Origin: Comamonas testosteroni
GTDB taxonomy: Bacteria > Pseudomonadota > Gammaproteobacteria > Burkholderiales > Burkholderiaceae_C
Direction: 5' to 3'
Assembly: GCF_030505195.1 (NCBI RefSeq)
Contig: NZ_CP129672.1
Location: 3,444,501 to 3,508,500 of the forward strand
DNA length: 64,000 bases
The notes beneath the pieces are model-generated. The model worked only from the letters and a program-made list of their open reading frames with translations. It was not told the origin of the DNA and did no database searches. A program made the translations under genes and the position numbers. How positions within the stretch are numbered: the stretch's first letter is position 1; every line of letters begins with the position of its first letter. Below, piece by piece: positions 1 through 7,432 of the stretch.

Positions 1-1266
1 GGCTTGCAGCGTATGCGTGATTTCGCCCTCTGTGCCTTGTCCGGTAAGCGTGATGCGCTCTCCGTCCTGTAGCGTCACCTCGGGTCTGAAGCGACTGTTG
101 GCACGTGCCGTGGGCGCTGAAGGCAGGCCCATGATAGGCGGCCTGGCGTGGCCGGAGAGCAGGACCATGGCCTGCAGCGGCGCAGCACCCGGCGAGTGAT
201 CGGGGTGGGAATGGGTGCAGACGATGAAACGGATATCGCCGCCAGCTGCATCGTGCAGGCGCTGCAGATGCTCGGCATCGTCCGGGCCGGGGTCGATGGC
301 GATATAGCCGGTATGCGCATCGCCGACCAGATAGCTGTTGGTGCCGGGGCCGGTCATCATGCCGGGGTTGGGGGCCGTCAGGCGCAGCAGGTTCTTGCGC
401 AGCGGCACCGCTTTTTCAGGCTGCCAGTCCAGATGGTGAATGCCGTGGCCGTCGGGCAGCACCATTTCCAGCTCGCCATAGGCCATATCGGTTTCGGTAT
501 GGCGCGTGTCTTTGCCTTTCAGGTGGCCGCCACGGGGACAGGCCCGCCATAGCGGCTTCTCGTTGATCAGGGTCTGGATCACGGCCTGGGTATCGGGCAG
601 GTGAGCGATGCGCTGCAATGTACGCTGGGTGGGAAAGAGGATGAACAGCTTTTTCTCTTCAACGCGTGCAATCGCATCCTGCGCAGAGATCCAGGTGGGC
701 TCGAACTGCTCGGTTTCGTCCGCCACCGCCGTCTGGCCCTCGGGCATGCGGGCCACAAAGAACGGCACGTCAAAGCGCTTGGGCAGGTCCAGTGGTGCGG
801 TCCAGTGGGCCAGATACCAGAGCTGGTCCACGGCCAGCGTCCAGCCGCGCGCGCGGCATTGTTCATACAGCGATGCCTTGCGGTCCAGTTGCTGAACCTG
901 GGCAGGTGGAACGGGTTGGCCGGCCTGGTCATAGGCCAGCAGGATGCCCAGCTCCTCAAAAGTCTCGCGAATGCCTGCCAGGGCCTGGGTGATGCGTTCA
1001 TCTCCCGCCTCGGCAATCATGCTGGGGCGCACGCGCGCCAGCGCATGACTGGCTGGGGCGGCATCTTCATCTTCCTGGCCGCCACCGGGGAAAACATAGG
1101 CATTGGCAAAGATGCCTTGATCGGCACGCCTTGTCATCAGCACTTCAAAACCGTTGCCGTCGGCGCAGTCGCGCAGCAACAGCAAGGTCGAGGCGTCACG
1201 CGTGGGCACCGGTTCGCGCTGGGGCAGAAGGAGCTGACTGGGACGGGGCTGGCTGGTTGATGTCAT
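1..1266 (-). CDS. Nudix hydrolase / metallo-beta-lactamase-fold fusion protein, 3' end cut off by window edge
   Basis: Reading leftward from an ATG at 1266, 422 codons stay open to the edge, so the C-terminus is missing. The N-terminal part carries a Nudix-like signature: a GGGQE segment at residues 61-65 and RETFEELG at 100-107, matching the REXXEEXG core, although the spacing between the two is longer than in a canonical Nudix box. The second part is an MBL-fold hydrolase with the metal-binding motif THSHPDH at 351-357. Nudix enzymes hydrolyse nucleoside-diphosphate-linked compounds and MBL enzymes hydrolyse esters or thioesters; the substrate here cannot be told. Single proteins joining both modules are known as uncharacterised MBL-fold hydrolases. 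The gene is divergent from the catabolic cluster at 1425. The architecture is clear, the function is not. Confidence 0.85.
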   Translation of the reverse strand, partial: MTSTSQPRPSQLLLPQREPVPTRDASTLLLLRDCADGNGFEVLMTRRADQGIFANAYVFPGGGQEDEDAAPASHALARVRPSMIAEAGDERITQALAGIRETFEELGILLAYDQAGQPVPPAQVQQLDRKASLYEQCRARGWTLAVDQLWYLAHWTAPLDLPKRFDVPFFVARMPEGQTAVADETEQFEPTWISAQDAIARVEEKKLFILFPTQRTLQRIAHLPDTQAVIQTLINEKPLWRACPRGGHLKGKDTRHTETDMAYGELEMVLPDGHGIHHLDWQPEKAVPLRKNLLRLTAPNPGMMTGPGTNSYLVGDAHTGYIAIDPGPDDAEHLQRLHDAAGGDIRFIVCTHSHPDHSPGAAPLQAMVLLSGHARPPIMGLPSAPTARANSRFRPEVTLQDGERITLTGQGTEGEITHTLQA

Positions 1267-1385
1267 GAGGTCACATTATGCGAAGTCGCAGGCTTCGTGC
1301 CTGTCACGCCCGGACTAGTTGTGCGCTACAGCACCCGAATCGGGGAAAGCACTGAGAGCAAATGTCCGGGGATGTCTTGCATTTA

Positions 1386-1400
1386 GTTATTTGAAATAAC
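1386..1400. promoter_or_regulatory. Perfect 15-bp palindrome, probable MarR-type operator
   Basis: GTTATTT and AAATAAC flank a single central G, giving a perfect 7-1-7 inverted repeat. It lies between a weak -35-like TTGCAT (1377-1382) and a good -10-like AATAAT (1401-1406), so a bound repressor would block RNA polymerase. The first gene starts 25 bases downstream. The cluster ends with a MarR-family gene, and MarR proteins that sense hydroxycinnamoyl-CoAs (FerC, FerR, CouR, HcaR) are known to repress such clusters. That this MarR binds here is inference. Confidence 0.6.
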
Positions 1401-1406
1401 AATAAT
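1401..1406 (+). promoter_or_regulatory. Candidate -10 element of the catabolic cluster
   Basis: AATAAT matches the -10 consensus at 5 of 6 positions and follows TTGCAT (1377-1382) at 18 bp. The -35 is poor, as expected of a regulated promoter. The start point would fall near 1413, leaving a very short leader that holds the AAAGGA ribosome-binding site (1413-1418). Confidence 0.4.
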
Positions 1407-1424
1407 GTGGCAAAAGGAATGGTT

Positions 1425-2207
1425 ATGACTCATAAAGAAATTGCAGTTGAGTTCCGTGGCGAAGCCGAACAGGTTGCCGTCATTCGCCTGATGCGTGCCG
1501 CAAAGCGCAACGCCTTGTCCGATGGCCTGGTGCTGGGTCTGCGCGATGTATTCATGAATCTGCCCGCCAGTGTGCGCGCGGCCGTGGTGGATGGCGATGG
1601 ACCGCATTTCTGCGCCGGCCTGGATCTGAGCGAGCTCAGCGAGCGCGATGCGGCCCAGGGCGTTTTGCATTCGCGCATGTGGCATGAGGCGCTGCGCCAG
1701 GTGCAGTTCGGCCCGGTGCCCGTTGTCGCTGCCCTGCATGGTGCCGTGGTGGGCGGCGGCCTGGAGCTGGCCAGCGCCTGCCATATCCGTGTGGCCGACA
1801 GCAGCACCTTCTATGCCTTGCCCGAAGGTTCGCGCGGCATTTTCGTGGGTGGCGGCGGCTCGGTGCGCATCCCGCGCCTGATCGGAGCCGCACGCATGGC
1901 CGACATGATGTTCACCGGCCGTGTGTACAAGGCCGAAGAGGGTGAGCGCATTGGCCTGTCGCAATATCTGGTGCCCGAAGGACATGCATTGGACAAGGCC
2001 GTGGAGCTGGCGCTGCGCATTGCCGAAAACGCCCCCATGACCAATTACGCGCTGATGCACGCGTTGCCCCGGATTGCCGATCAGCCCGCCGATCAGGGGC
2101 TGATGACAGAAGCTCTGATGGCCGCCGTGGCGCAGAGTGCGCCGGAAGCCAAGTTCCGTTTGCAGGAATTCCTGTCCGGGCGGGCAGCCAAGGTCAGCAA
2201 GGACTGA
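1425..2207 (+). CDS. Crotonase-family enoyl-CoA hydratase
   Basis: A 260-residue crotonase-fold protein. The oxyanion-hole regions are visible at CAGLDL (63-68) and VGGGLE (109-114). Both acidic residues used by true enoyl-CoA hydratases are present, Glu114 in GGGLE and Glu134 in LPEG, so hydration of a trans-2-enoyl-CoA is plausible. I chose the ATG at 1425 because AAAGGA (1413-1418) lies 6 bases upstream; a GTG at 1407 and an ATG at 1419 are in frame but badly placed. It is the first gene of the cluster and stops 38 bases before the ligase gene. Context suggests hydration of feruloyl-CoA or a similar phenylpropenoyl-CoA. It could instead act as a hydratase-lyase releasing a benzaldehyde, as in the ferulate Ech enzymes, but no vanillin dehydrogenase is nearby. 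Confidence 0.85.
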   Translation: MTHKEIAVEFRGEAEQVAVIRLMRAAKRNALSDGLVLGLRDVFMNLPASVRAAVVDGDGPHFCAGLDLSELSERDAAQGVLHSRMWHEALRQVQFGPVPVVAALHGAVVGGGLELASACHIRVADSSTFYALPEGSRGIFVGGGGSVRIPRLIGAARMADMMFTGRVYKAEEGERIGLSQYLVPEGHALDKAVELALRIAENAPMTNYALMHALPRIADQPADQGLMTEALMAAVAQSAPEAKFRLQEFLSGRAAKVSKD

Positions 2208-2245
2208 AAGCAACCTCAAAAAACAACGCTGTGGAGACAAAGACA

Positions 2246-4150
2246 ATGCAGGAGACAGACACAGCCATGCAGGCCCTGGGCCAGGTGGCAGAGGGGGGCA
2301 GACCCCGCTACCGCAAGCTGGAGTTCGGCGTGCGTAGCATCCGCGTCGCTGAAGCGGGCAACGGCACGTTCTACGTGCGCTCCGACCAGGAGCTGGCAGG
2401 GCATGCGGCGCGCATGACCGACAAGCTGGTGCACTGGGCGCAGACCACGCCGCAGCAGACCTTCATCGCCCAGCGCGAGCGACTGGCCGACGGCAGCACG
2501 GCAGACTGGCAACGCATCAGCTATGCCCAGACGCTGGCAGCGGCGCGGGCCATTGCGCAGGCACTGGTGGACAGAAAGCTCTCGGCAGAGCGTCCCGTCA
2601 TCATCCTCAGCGAGAACGACCTGGACCATGCCATGCTGGCCATGGGCTGCCTGTATGCGGGCGTTCCCTATTGCTCGGTCTCCACGGCCTATTCGCTGGT
2701 CAGCACCGATTACGCCAAGCTGCGCCATGTGGTCGAGACGCTCACGCCCGGTCTGATCTTCGCGGCCGATGCGGTGCGCTATGACAAGGCGGTACGCGCC
2801 GTGCTGCCCGAGGGCTGTGAGGTGGTGTACCGCAAGCCGGCCGTCGATGCCCAGAGCTGCACCTTGTTTGCCGACTTGCTGGCGACCGAGCCCACCGCTG
2901 CGGTGGATGCCGCCATGCAGGCCACCGGACCCGACACCATCACCAAGTTCCTGTTCACCTCGGGCTCGACCAAGCTGCCCAAGGCCGTGATCAACAACCA
3001 CAAAATGTGGTGCGCCAACCAGCAGCAAATTGCCCAGACCATGCCCGATATGGTCAAAGGCCCGCCCGTGCTGGTGGACTGGCTGCCCTGGAATCACACT
3101 TTTGGCGGCAACAAGAACATCGGCCTCGCGCTCTATCACGGCGGCACGGTCTATATCGATGAAGGCAAGCCTACGGCGACGGGCATTGCCGAGACGCTGC
3201 GCAATCTGCGGGAGATCTCTCCCACCGTGTATTTCAACGTTCCCACGGGCTTTGAATACATTGCCCGCGCCATGGAGAGCGATGCGCAACTGCGCAGCAC
3301 GCTGCTCAAGCGCGTCAAGATGTTCTTCTATGCGGGCGCCTCTTTGGCCCAGCCCGTCTGGGATAGCCTGCACCGCACGCAGGAGTCCGAGTGCGGCGAG
3401 CGCATCGTGATGGGAACCGGCCTGGGCATGACCGAATCCTCGCCTTCAGCGCTGTTCATCAATCGTCCCGATGTGCGCTCCGGAGACCTGGGTGTACCGG
3501 TGCCGGGTCTGGAGCTCAAGCTGGCGCCTGTGGACGGCAAGCTGGAGGTTCGCTACCGAGGCCCGAACGTCACGCCCGGTTACTGGCGTGCGCCCGAGGC
3601 GACGGCCGAGGCGTTCGACGAGGAGGGGTTTTTCCGCACCGGCGACGCCGTGCAGTGGCGCGACCCGCAGGATAGAAACCAGGGCCTTCGCTTTGATGGC
3701 CGCATTGCCGAAGACTTCAAGCTGGCTACCGGCACTTTCGTCAATGTGGGGCCGCTGCGCGCCAAGATCATCCATGCAGGTGCGCCCTATATCCAGGACG
3801 TGGTGCTGACCGGCCTGGATCGCAAGGAGGTCGGTGCCATCGTTTTCGGAACCCCTGCCTGTGCAGCCTTAAGCGGCCTGGAAGCGGGAGCGACGCTGGA
3901 GCAGATCATGCACAGCGAACCCGTGCAGCAGCATTTGCAGACGGTTCTGAATCAGCTGGCACAGACGGCGACCGGCAGTGCCACCCGCATTGCGCGGGCG
4001 GTGGCGGCGATCAAGCCGCCTTCGCTGGATCTGGGTGAAGTCACGGACAAGGGCTCCATCAACCAGCGTGCCGTGCTACAGCATCGCGCCGATGTGGTGA
4101 GCGGCCTGTATGACGAGACGCTGGCCCTGATCCTGAAGCCCAAACTCTGA
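2246..4150 (+). CDS. fcs: Feruloyl-CoA synthase-type acyl-CoA ligase (ANL superfamily)
   Basis: A 634-residue adenylate-forming ligase. It would activate a hydroxycinnamate with ATP and CoA. The phosphate-binding loop FTSGSTKLPK begins near residue 237. GMTESSP (A5-type motif) and a YRGPNVTPGYW ... FFRTGDA stretch carrying the adenylate-binding Asp follow. The N-terminal YRKLEFGVRSIRV region and the overall length resemble feruloyl-CoA synthases (Fcs/FerA) more than shorter 4-coumarate ligases. The start at 2246 has GGAG at 2233-2236; a GTG at 2231 is an in-frame alternative. It sits between the hydratase and the dehydrogenase, in the same direction. The exact acid (ferulate, coumarate, caffeate or a dihydro form) cannot be read from sequence. 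Confidence 0.85.
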   Translation: MQETDTAMQALGQVAEGGRPRYRKLEFGVRSIRVAEAGNGTFYVRSDQELAGHAARMTDKLVHWAQTTPQQTFIAQRERLADGSTADWQRISYAQTLAAARAIAQALVDRKLSAERPVIILSENDLDHAMLAMGCLYAGVPYCSVSTAYSLVSTDYAKLRHVVETLTPGLIFAADAVRYDKAVRAVLPEGCEVVYRKPAVDAQSCTLFADLLATEPTAAVDAAMQATGPDTITKFLFTSGSTKLPKAVINNHKMWCANQQQIAQTMPDMVKGPPVLVDWLPWNHTFGGNKNIGLALYHGGTVYIDEGKPTATGIAETLRNLREISPTVYFNVPTGFEYIARAMESDAQLRSTLLKRVKMFFYAGASLAQPVWDSLHRTQESECGERIVMGTGLGMTESSPSALFINRPDVRSGDLGVPVPGLELKLAPVDGKLEVRYRGPNVTPGYWRAPEATAEAFDEEGFFRTGDAVQWRDPQDRNQGLRFDGRIAEDFKLATGTFVNVGPLRAKIIHAGAPYIQDVVLTGLDRKEVGAIVFGTPACAALSGLEAGATLEQIMHSEPVQQHLQTVLNQLAQTATGSATRIARAVAAIKPPSLDLGEVTDKGSINQRAVLQHRADVVSGLYDETLALILKPKL

Positions 4151-4210
4151 GCCGCAAAAGGCTTGGGCCTGATAACAGACAGCGCAAGCAGCTTTGAAAA
4201 GGATAGTGAT

Positions 4211-4978
4211 ATGCAAGTTCAGGATCAGATTGCCATCGTGACCGGAGGAGCCTCCGGCCTCGGCGAAGCCACGGCGCGTGCGCTGGCTGCCGCAGGGGCC
4301 AGGGTTGCCGTGCTGGATCGCCAGATCGACAAGGCCCGTGCAGTGGCCGCCGAGATTGGCGCACTGGCGCAGGAGTGCGATATCTGCGATGAGGCCAGCG
4401 TCACGGCGGCGCTCGATGCGGTTCGCGAGCAATGGGGATCGGATGCGCGCATTCTCATGAACGTCGCCGGTATCGGCACGGCCAAGCGCGTGATCGGCCG
4501 CGACGGCGAGCCTGCGCCGCTGCAAGACTTTGAGCGCGTGATCCGCGTCAACCTTGTCGGCAGCTACAACATGACGCGGCTGTTTGCCGCACGCTGCGCC
4601 AGGCTGGAGGCGCTGGAGGATGGCGCGCGCGGCGTGATTCTCTATACGGCCTCGGTGGCCGCCTTCGATGGCCAGGTGGGGCAGCAGGCCTACAGCGCAT
4701 CCAAGGGCGGACTGGTCGGCATGACGCTGCCCATGGCGCGTGATCTGGCCCAGCACGGCATTCGTGTCTGCACCGTGGCACCAGGCCTGTTCGCCACACC
4801 GTTGATGAAGGAGCTGCCCGAGCCCGTGCAGCAATCGCTGGCGGCCTCCATTCCCTTTCCTTCGCGCCTGGGCAAGCCTTCGGAGTTTGCCGATCTGGCC
4901 GTGCATATCGTGCACAACGATCATCTCAATGGCGAGGTGATTCGCCTGGATGGAGCGCTGCGCATGGCGCCTAGGTAA
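4211..4978 (+). CDS. Short-chain dehydrogenase, 3-hydroxyacyl-CoA dehydrogenase (type II) like
   Basis: A 255-residue classical SDR. The NAD-binding GGASGLG motif lies at residues 12-18, a VAVLDRQ segment fits the Asp that selects NAD, and the catalytic YSASK motif occurs in the second half. The TVAPGLFATPL segment and the overall pattern resemble 17-beta-HSD10 / type II 3-hydroxyacyl-CoA dehydrogenases, which oxidise 3-hydroxyacyl-CoA to 3-ketoacyl-CoA. The start at 4211 follows AAAAGGA (4197-4203) at 7 bases. Next to a CoA ligase and an enoyl-CoA hydratase it would supply the third step of a beta-oxidative side-chain route. No thiolase follows in this window. Confidence 0.82.
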   Translation: MQVQDQIAIVTGGASGLGEATARALAAAGARVAVLDRQIDKARAVAAEIGALAQECDICDEASVTAALDAVREQWGSDARILMNVAGIGTAKRVIGRDGEPAPLQDFERVIRVNLVGSYNMTRLFAARCARLEALEDGARGVILYTASVAAFDGQVGQQAYSASKGGLVGMTLPMARDLAQHGIRVCTVAPGLFATPLMKELPEPVQQSLAASIPFPSRLGKPSEFADLAVHIVHNDHLNGEVIRLDGALRMAPR

Positions 4979-4984
4979 GTGTTA

Positions 4985-5072
4985 CCCCCCTGAGGCACTT
5001 TGCGCCTTCCCCCAAGGGGGACGACACCATCGCTGCGGGGCTGCCCTTGCTCGATGTCTCTGGCTTGGAGAG
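4985..5072 (+). repeat. Dispersed GC-rich intergenic repeat, copy 1 (family B)
   Basis: The stretch begins CCCCTGAGGC, then has CTTCCCCCAAGGGGGACGAC, ATCGCTGCGGGG and CTTGCTCG-TCTCTGGCTTGG in that order. The same order of blocks recurs at 7267, 36759 and 54103 on the plus strand and in reverse at 42424; a diverged relative is at 44168. Each copy starts right after a stop codon. It contains internal hairpins such as CCCCCAAGGGGG. I see no gene in it. Confidence 0.75.
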
Positions 5073-5158
5073 TGCCAGAGCCAGCTCAGTGCCAAAGATT
5101 GAGACAGGTATTGATTCCACAGGACCGAAGAGTCCGTATTTCAAGCAGGAGACAAGTC

Positions 5159-6166
5159 ATGCAAGGTCGTCGCAATTTCGTCAAAGGTCTGGGCGCTGGT
5201 GCCGCGCTGGCCGCATTCGGTGGCATCGCCGGTCGCAGTGCTTATGCTCAGGGCAGTGGCCCGCTGGAGCAGGTGCGCATTCTTTACGGCTTCCCCGCAG
5301 GCAGCGCCGGGGACTCGGTGGCTCGCCGGGTGGCCGAAAAAATGGGCAGCAGCAGCTACACCAAAAATATGGGGGTGGTGGAAAACAAGCCCGGCGCTGG
5401 TGGCCGCATCGCGCTGGAGAGCCTGCGCAACTCCGTGGGGGATGGCTCGGTGATTGCGCTTTCCCAGGTTTCGGCCTTCTCCATCTACCCGCATATCTAT
5501 AGCAAGCTGACCTATCAGGCCAAGGATTTCGAGCCGATCTCCATCGGCGCCATCATGCACCACGGACTGGCGGTCGGCCCCGCCGTGCCGACCGAGGTCA
5601 AGACGCTCAAGGACTTTCTGGCCTGGTGCAAGAACAACCCCGACAAGGCCAGCTTCGGCAGCCCCGGTGCCGGCAGCCAGCCGCATCTGCTGGGGGCATT
5701 GCTGAGCCTGCGTTCGGGCATCAAGCTCAGCCATGCGCCTTATCGCGGCATGGCGCCCGGTGTCTCGGATGTGGTGGGCGGACAGATCGCCGCCATCATG
5801 GGGCCTTGCGGCGACTATCTGAGCTATTACAAGGCCGGCAAGCTGCGCGTGCTGGCCACCAGCGGCCCCCAGCGCAATCCCTATCTGCCCAATGTTCCGA
5901 CGTTTGCCGAGCAGGGCTTTGCCGATCTGACGGCCGAGGAGTGGTTCGGCTTCTACGCCAATGCCAGGACACCGGCCGAGGTGCGTGCACGCGCCCATGC
6001 GGCGATTACGGCGGCGCTCAAGAGCGAGGCACTCAAGGAAAGCCTGGGTGTGGTGGGCCTGATTGCCACCAGCTCCACGCCCGAAGAGATGGCCCGTTCG
6101 CAGCAGGCCGAGTTCGAGCGCTGGGGGCCTCTGGTCAAGCAGATCGGTTTTACGGGCGACTCCTGA
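5159..6166 (+). CDS. Bug-family tripartite tricarboxylate receptor, first tandem copy
   Basis: A 335-residue periplasmic solute-binding protein. The N-terminus has a twin-arginine motif (RRNFVKG at 4-10), an Ala/Gly-rich hydrophobic core and a SAYAQ cleavage region near 31, so it is probably Tat-exported. The mature part has Bug-family features: LYGFPAGSAGD near the ligand site, VVENKPGAGG, and YPHIYSKLTY. The start at 5159 follows AGGAG (5147-5151). Bug proteins bind carboxylates and are often orphans without their TTT permease genes, as here. Its place in the cluster suggests it binds an aromatic acid or a product; this is inference. By my count it differs from the next gene at only about 24 of 335 residues. 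Confidence 0.88.
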   Translation: MQGRRNFVKGLGAGAALAAFGGIAGRSAYAQGSGPLEQVRILYGFPAGSAGDSVARRVAEKMGSSSYTKNMGVVENKPGAGGRIALESLRNSVGDGSVIALSQVSAFSIYPHIYSKLTYQAKDFEPISIGAIMHHGLAVGPAVPTEVKTLKDFLAWCKNNPDKASFGSPGAGSQPHLLGALLSLRSGIKLSHAPYRGMAPGVSDVVGGQIAAIMGPCGDYLSYYKAGKLRVLATSGPQRNPYLPNVPTFAEQGFADLTAEEWFGFYANARTPAEVRARAHAAITAALKSEALKESLGVVGLIATSSTPEEMARSQQAEFERWGPLVKQIGFTGDS

Positions 6167-6256
6167 TGACCCCTTGGTATCGAATAGCATTCGAGCTGGG
6201 ATTTTTCAGACAGGCTCAAGCCTGCACATAGCGATCGAACAATAAAGGAGACAAAC

Positions 6257-7264
6257 ATGCAAGATCGTCGCAATTTCGTCAAAGGCCTGGGCGCTGGCGC
6301 AGCGCTGGCCGCCTTCGGCGGCATCGCCGGCCGCAGTGCTTATGCCCAGGGCAGCGGGCCGCTGGAGCAGGTGCGCATTCTGTACGGCTTTCCTGCAGGC
6401 AGCGCCGGGGACTCGGTGGCGCGCCGCGTGGCCGAAAAGATCGGTGGCACCAGCTACTCCAAGAACATGGGCGTGGTGGAAAACAAGCCTGGTGCCGGTG
6501 GCCGCATCGCGCTGGAGAATCTGCGCAACTCCGTGGGGGACGGCTCGGTCATCGTGCTGTCGCAGGTCTCGGCCTTCTCCATCTATCCCCATATCTATAG
6601 CAAGCTGACCTATCAGGCCAAGGATTTCGAGCCAATTTCGATTGGGGCCATCATGCACCACGGGCTGGCGGTCGGCCCTGCCGTGCCGGCCGAGGTCAAG
6701 ACGCTCAAGGACTTTCTGGCCTGGTGCAAGAACAACCCCGATAAGGCCAGCTTCGGCAGCCCGGGAGCAGGCACCCAGCCGCATCTGATCGGCTCCTTGC
6801 TCAGCCTGCGTTCGGGCATCAAGCTCAGCCATGTGCCTTATCGCGGCACGGCGCCTGCCGTGTCCGACCTGGCCGGTGGTCAGATTGCTGCCGTGATGGG
6901 CCCCAGCGGCGACTTCCTGAGCTACTACAAGGCCGGCAAGCTGCGCGTGCTGGCCACCAGCGGCCCCCAGCGCAATCCCTATCTGCCCAATGTGCCCACG
7001 TTTGCCGAGCAGGGCTTTGCCGATCTGACGGCCGAGGAGTGGTTTGGCTTCTATGCCAATGCCAAGACGCCCGCCGAGGTGCGTGCACGCGCCCATGCGG
7101 CCATCGCGGCAGCGCTCAAGAGCGAGGCTCTCAAGGAAAGCGTGGGTGTGGTCGGCCTGATTGCCACCAGCTCCACGCCCGAGGAGATGGCCCGTTCGCA
7201 GCAGGCCGAGTTCGAGCGCTGGGGGCCGCTGGTCAAGCAGATCGGCTTTACGGCTGATACCTGA
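6257..7264 (+). CDS. Bug-family tripartite tricarboxylate receptor, second tandem copy
   Basis: A 335-residue paralogue of the preceding gene, same length, about 93% identical by my count, with the same twin-arginine signal (RRNFVKG) and Bug motifs. The start follows AAGGAGACAAAC. Differences are mostly conservative but cluster in a few places: EKIGGTSYSK against EKMGSSSYTK, and the RGTAPAVSDLAGG region against RGMAPGVSDVVGG. The second cluster lies in the ligand-domain half, so the two copies may differ in ligand range. They look like a recent tandem duplication, perhaps kept alike by gene conversion. The 90-base spacer carries two perfect inverted repeats (6180-6194 and 6211-6224). Confidence 0.88.
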   Translation: MQDRRNFVKGLGAGAALAAFGGIAGRSAYAQGSGPLEQVRILYGFPAGSAGDSVARRVAEKIGGTSYSKNMGVVENKPGAGGRIALENLRNSVGDGSVIVLSQVSAFSIYPHIYSKLTYQAKDFEPISIGAIMHHGLAVGPAVPAEVKTLKDFLAWCKNNPDKASFGSPGAGTQPHLIGSLLSLRSGIKLSHVPYRGTAPAVSDLAGGQIAAVMGPSGDFLSYYKAGKLRVLATSGPQRNPYLPNVPTFAEQGFADLTAEEWFGFYANAKTPAEVRARAHAAIAAALKSEALKESVGVVGLIATSSTPEEMARSQQAEFERWGPLVKQIGFTADT

Positions 7265-7266
7265 TC

Positions 7267-7372
7267 ACCCCCTGAGCCGCTTTGCGGCTTGCCCCTCTCT
7301 CGCTGCGCGGGAGGGGGACGATGCCCTCGCTGCGGGGCGGCCCTGGCTTGGCATCGCTGGCTTGGGCCGCGC
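7267..7372 (+). repeat. Dispersed GC-rich intergenic repeat, copy 2 (family B)
   Basis: It has the full block order seen in family B: CCCCCTGAGCCGCTTTGCGGC, CCCTCTCTCGCTGCGCGGGAGGGGG (hairpin), ACGATGCCCTCGCTGCGGGG, then GGCTTGGCATCGCTGGCTTGG. It begins two bases after the stop codon of the second Bug gene and ends before the acyl-CoA dehydrogenase start. Confidence 0.8.
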
Positions 7373-7432
7373 TTCGGCATGAATGGGGCAGCCTTTAGAG
7401 ATTTTCATTTGCTGCTTGGCAGCCGGTTTTGT

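Noticed and set aside
1425..4150. Classic ferulate-to-vanillin pair (ech-fcs)
   Set aside because: The crotonase keeps both hydratase Glu residues, an SDR and an acyl-CoA dehydrogenase follow, and no vanillin dehydrogenase is present.
5159..7264. Tandem Bug genes considered as the direct repeats of a composite mobile element
   Set aside because: No transposase, no terminal inverted repeats and no cargo; simple gene duplication explains it.
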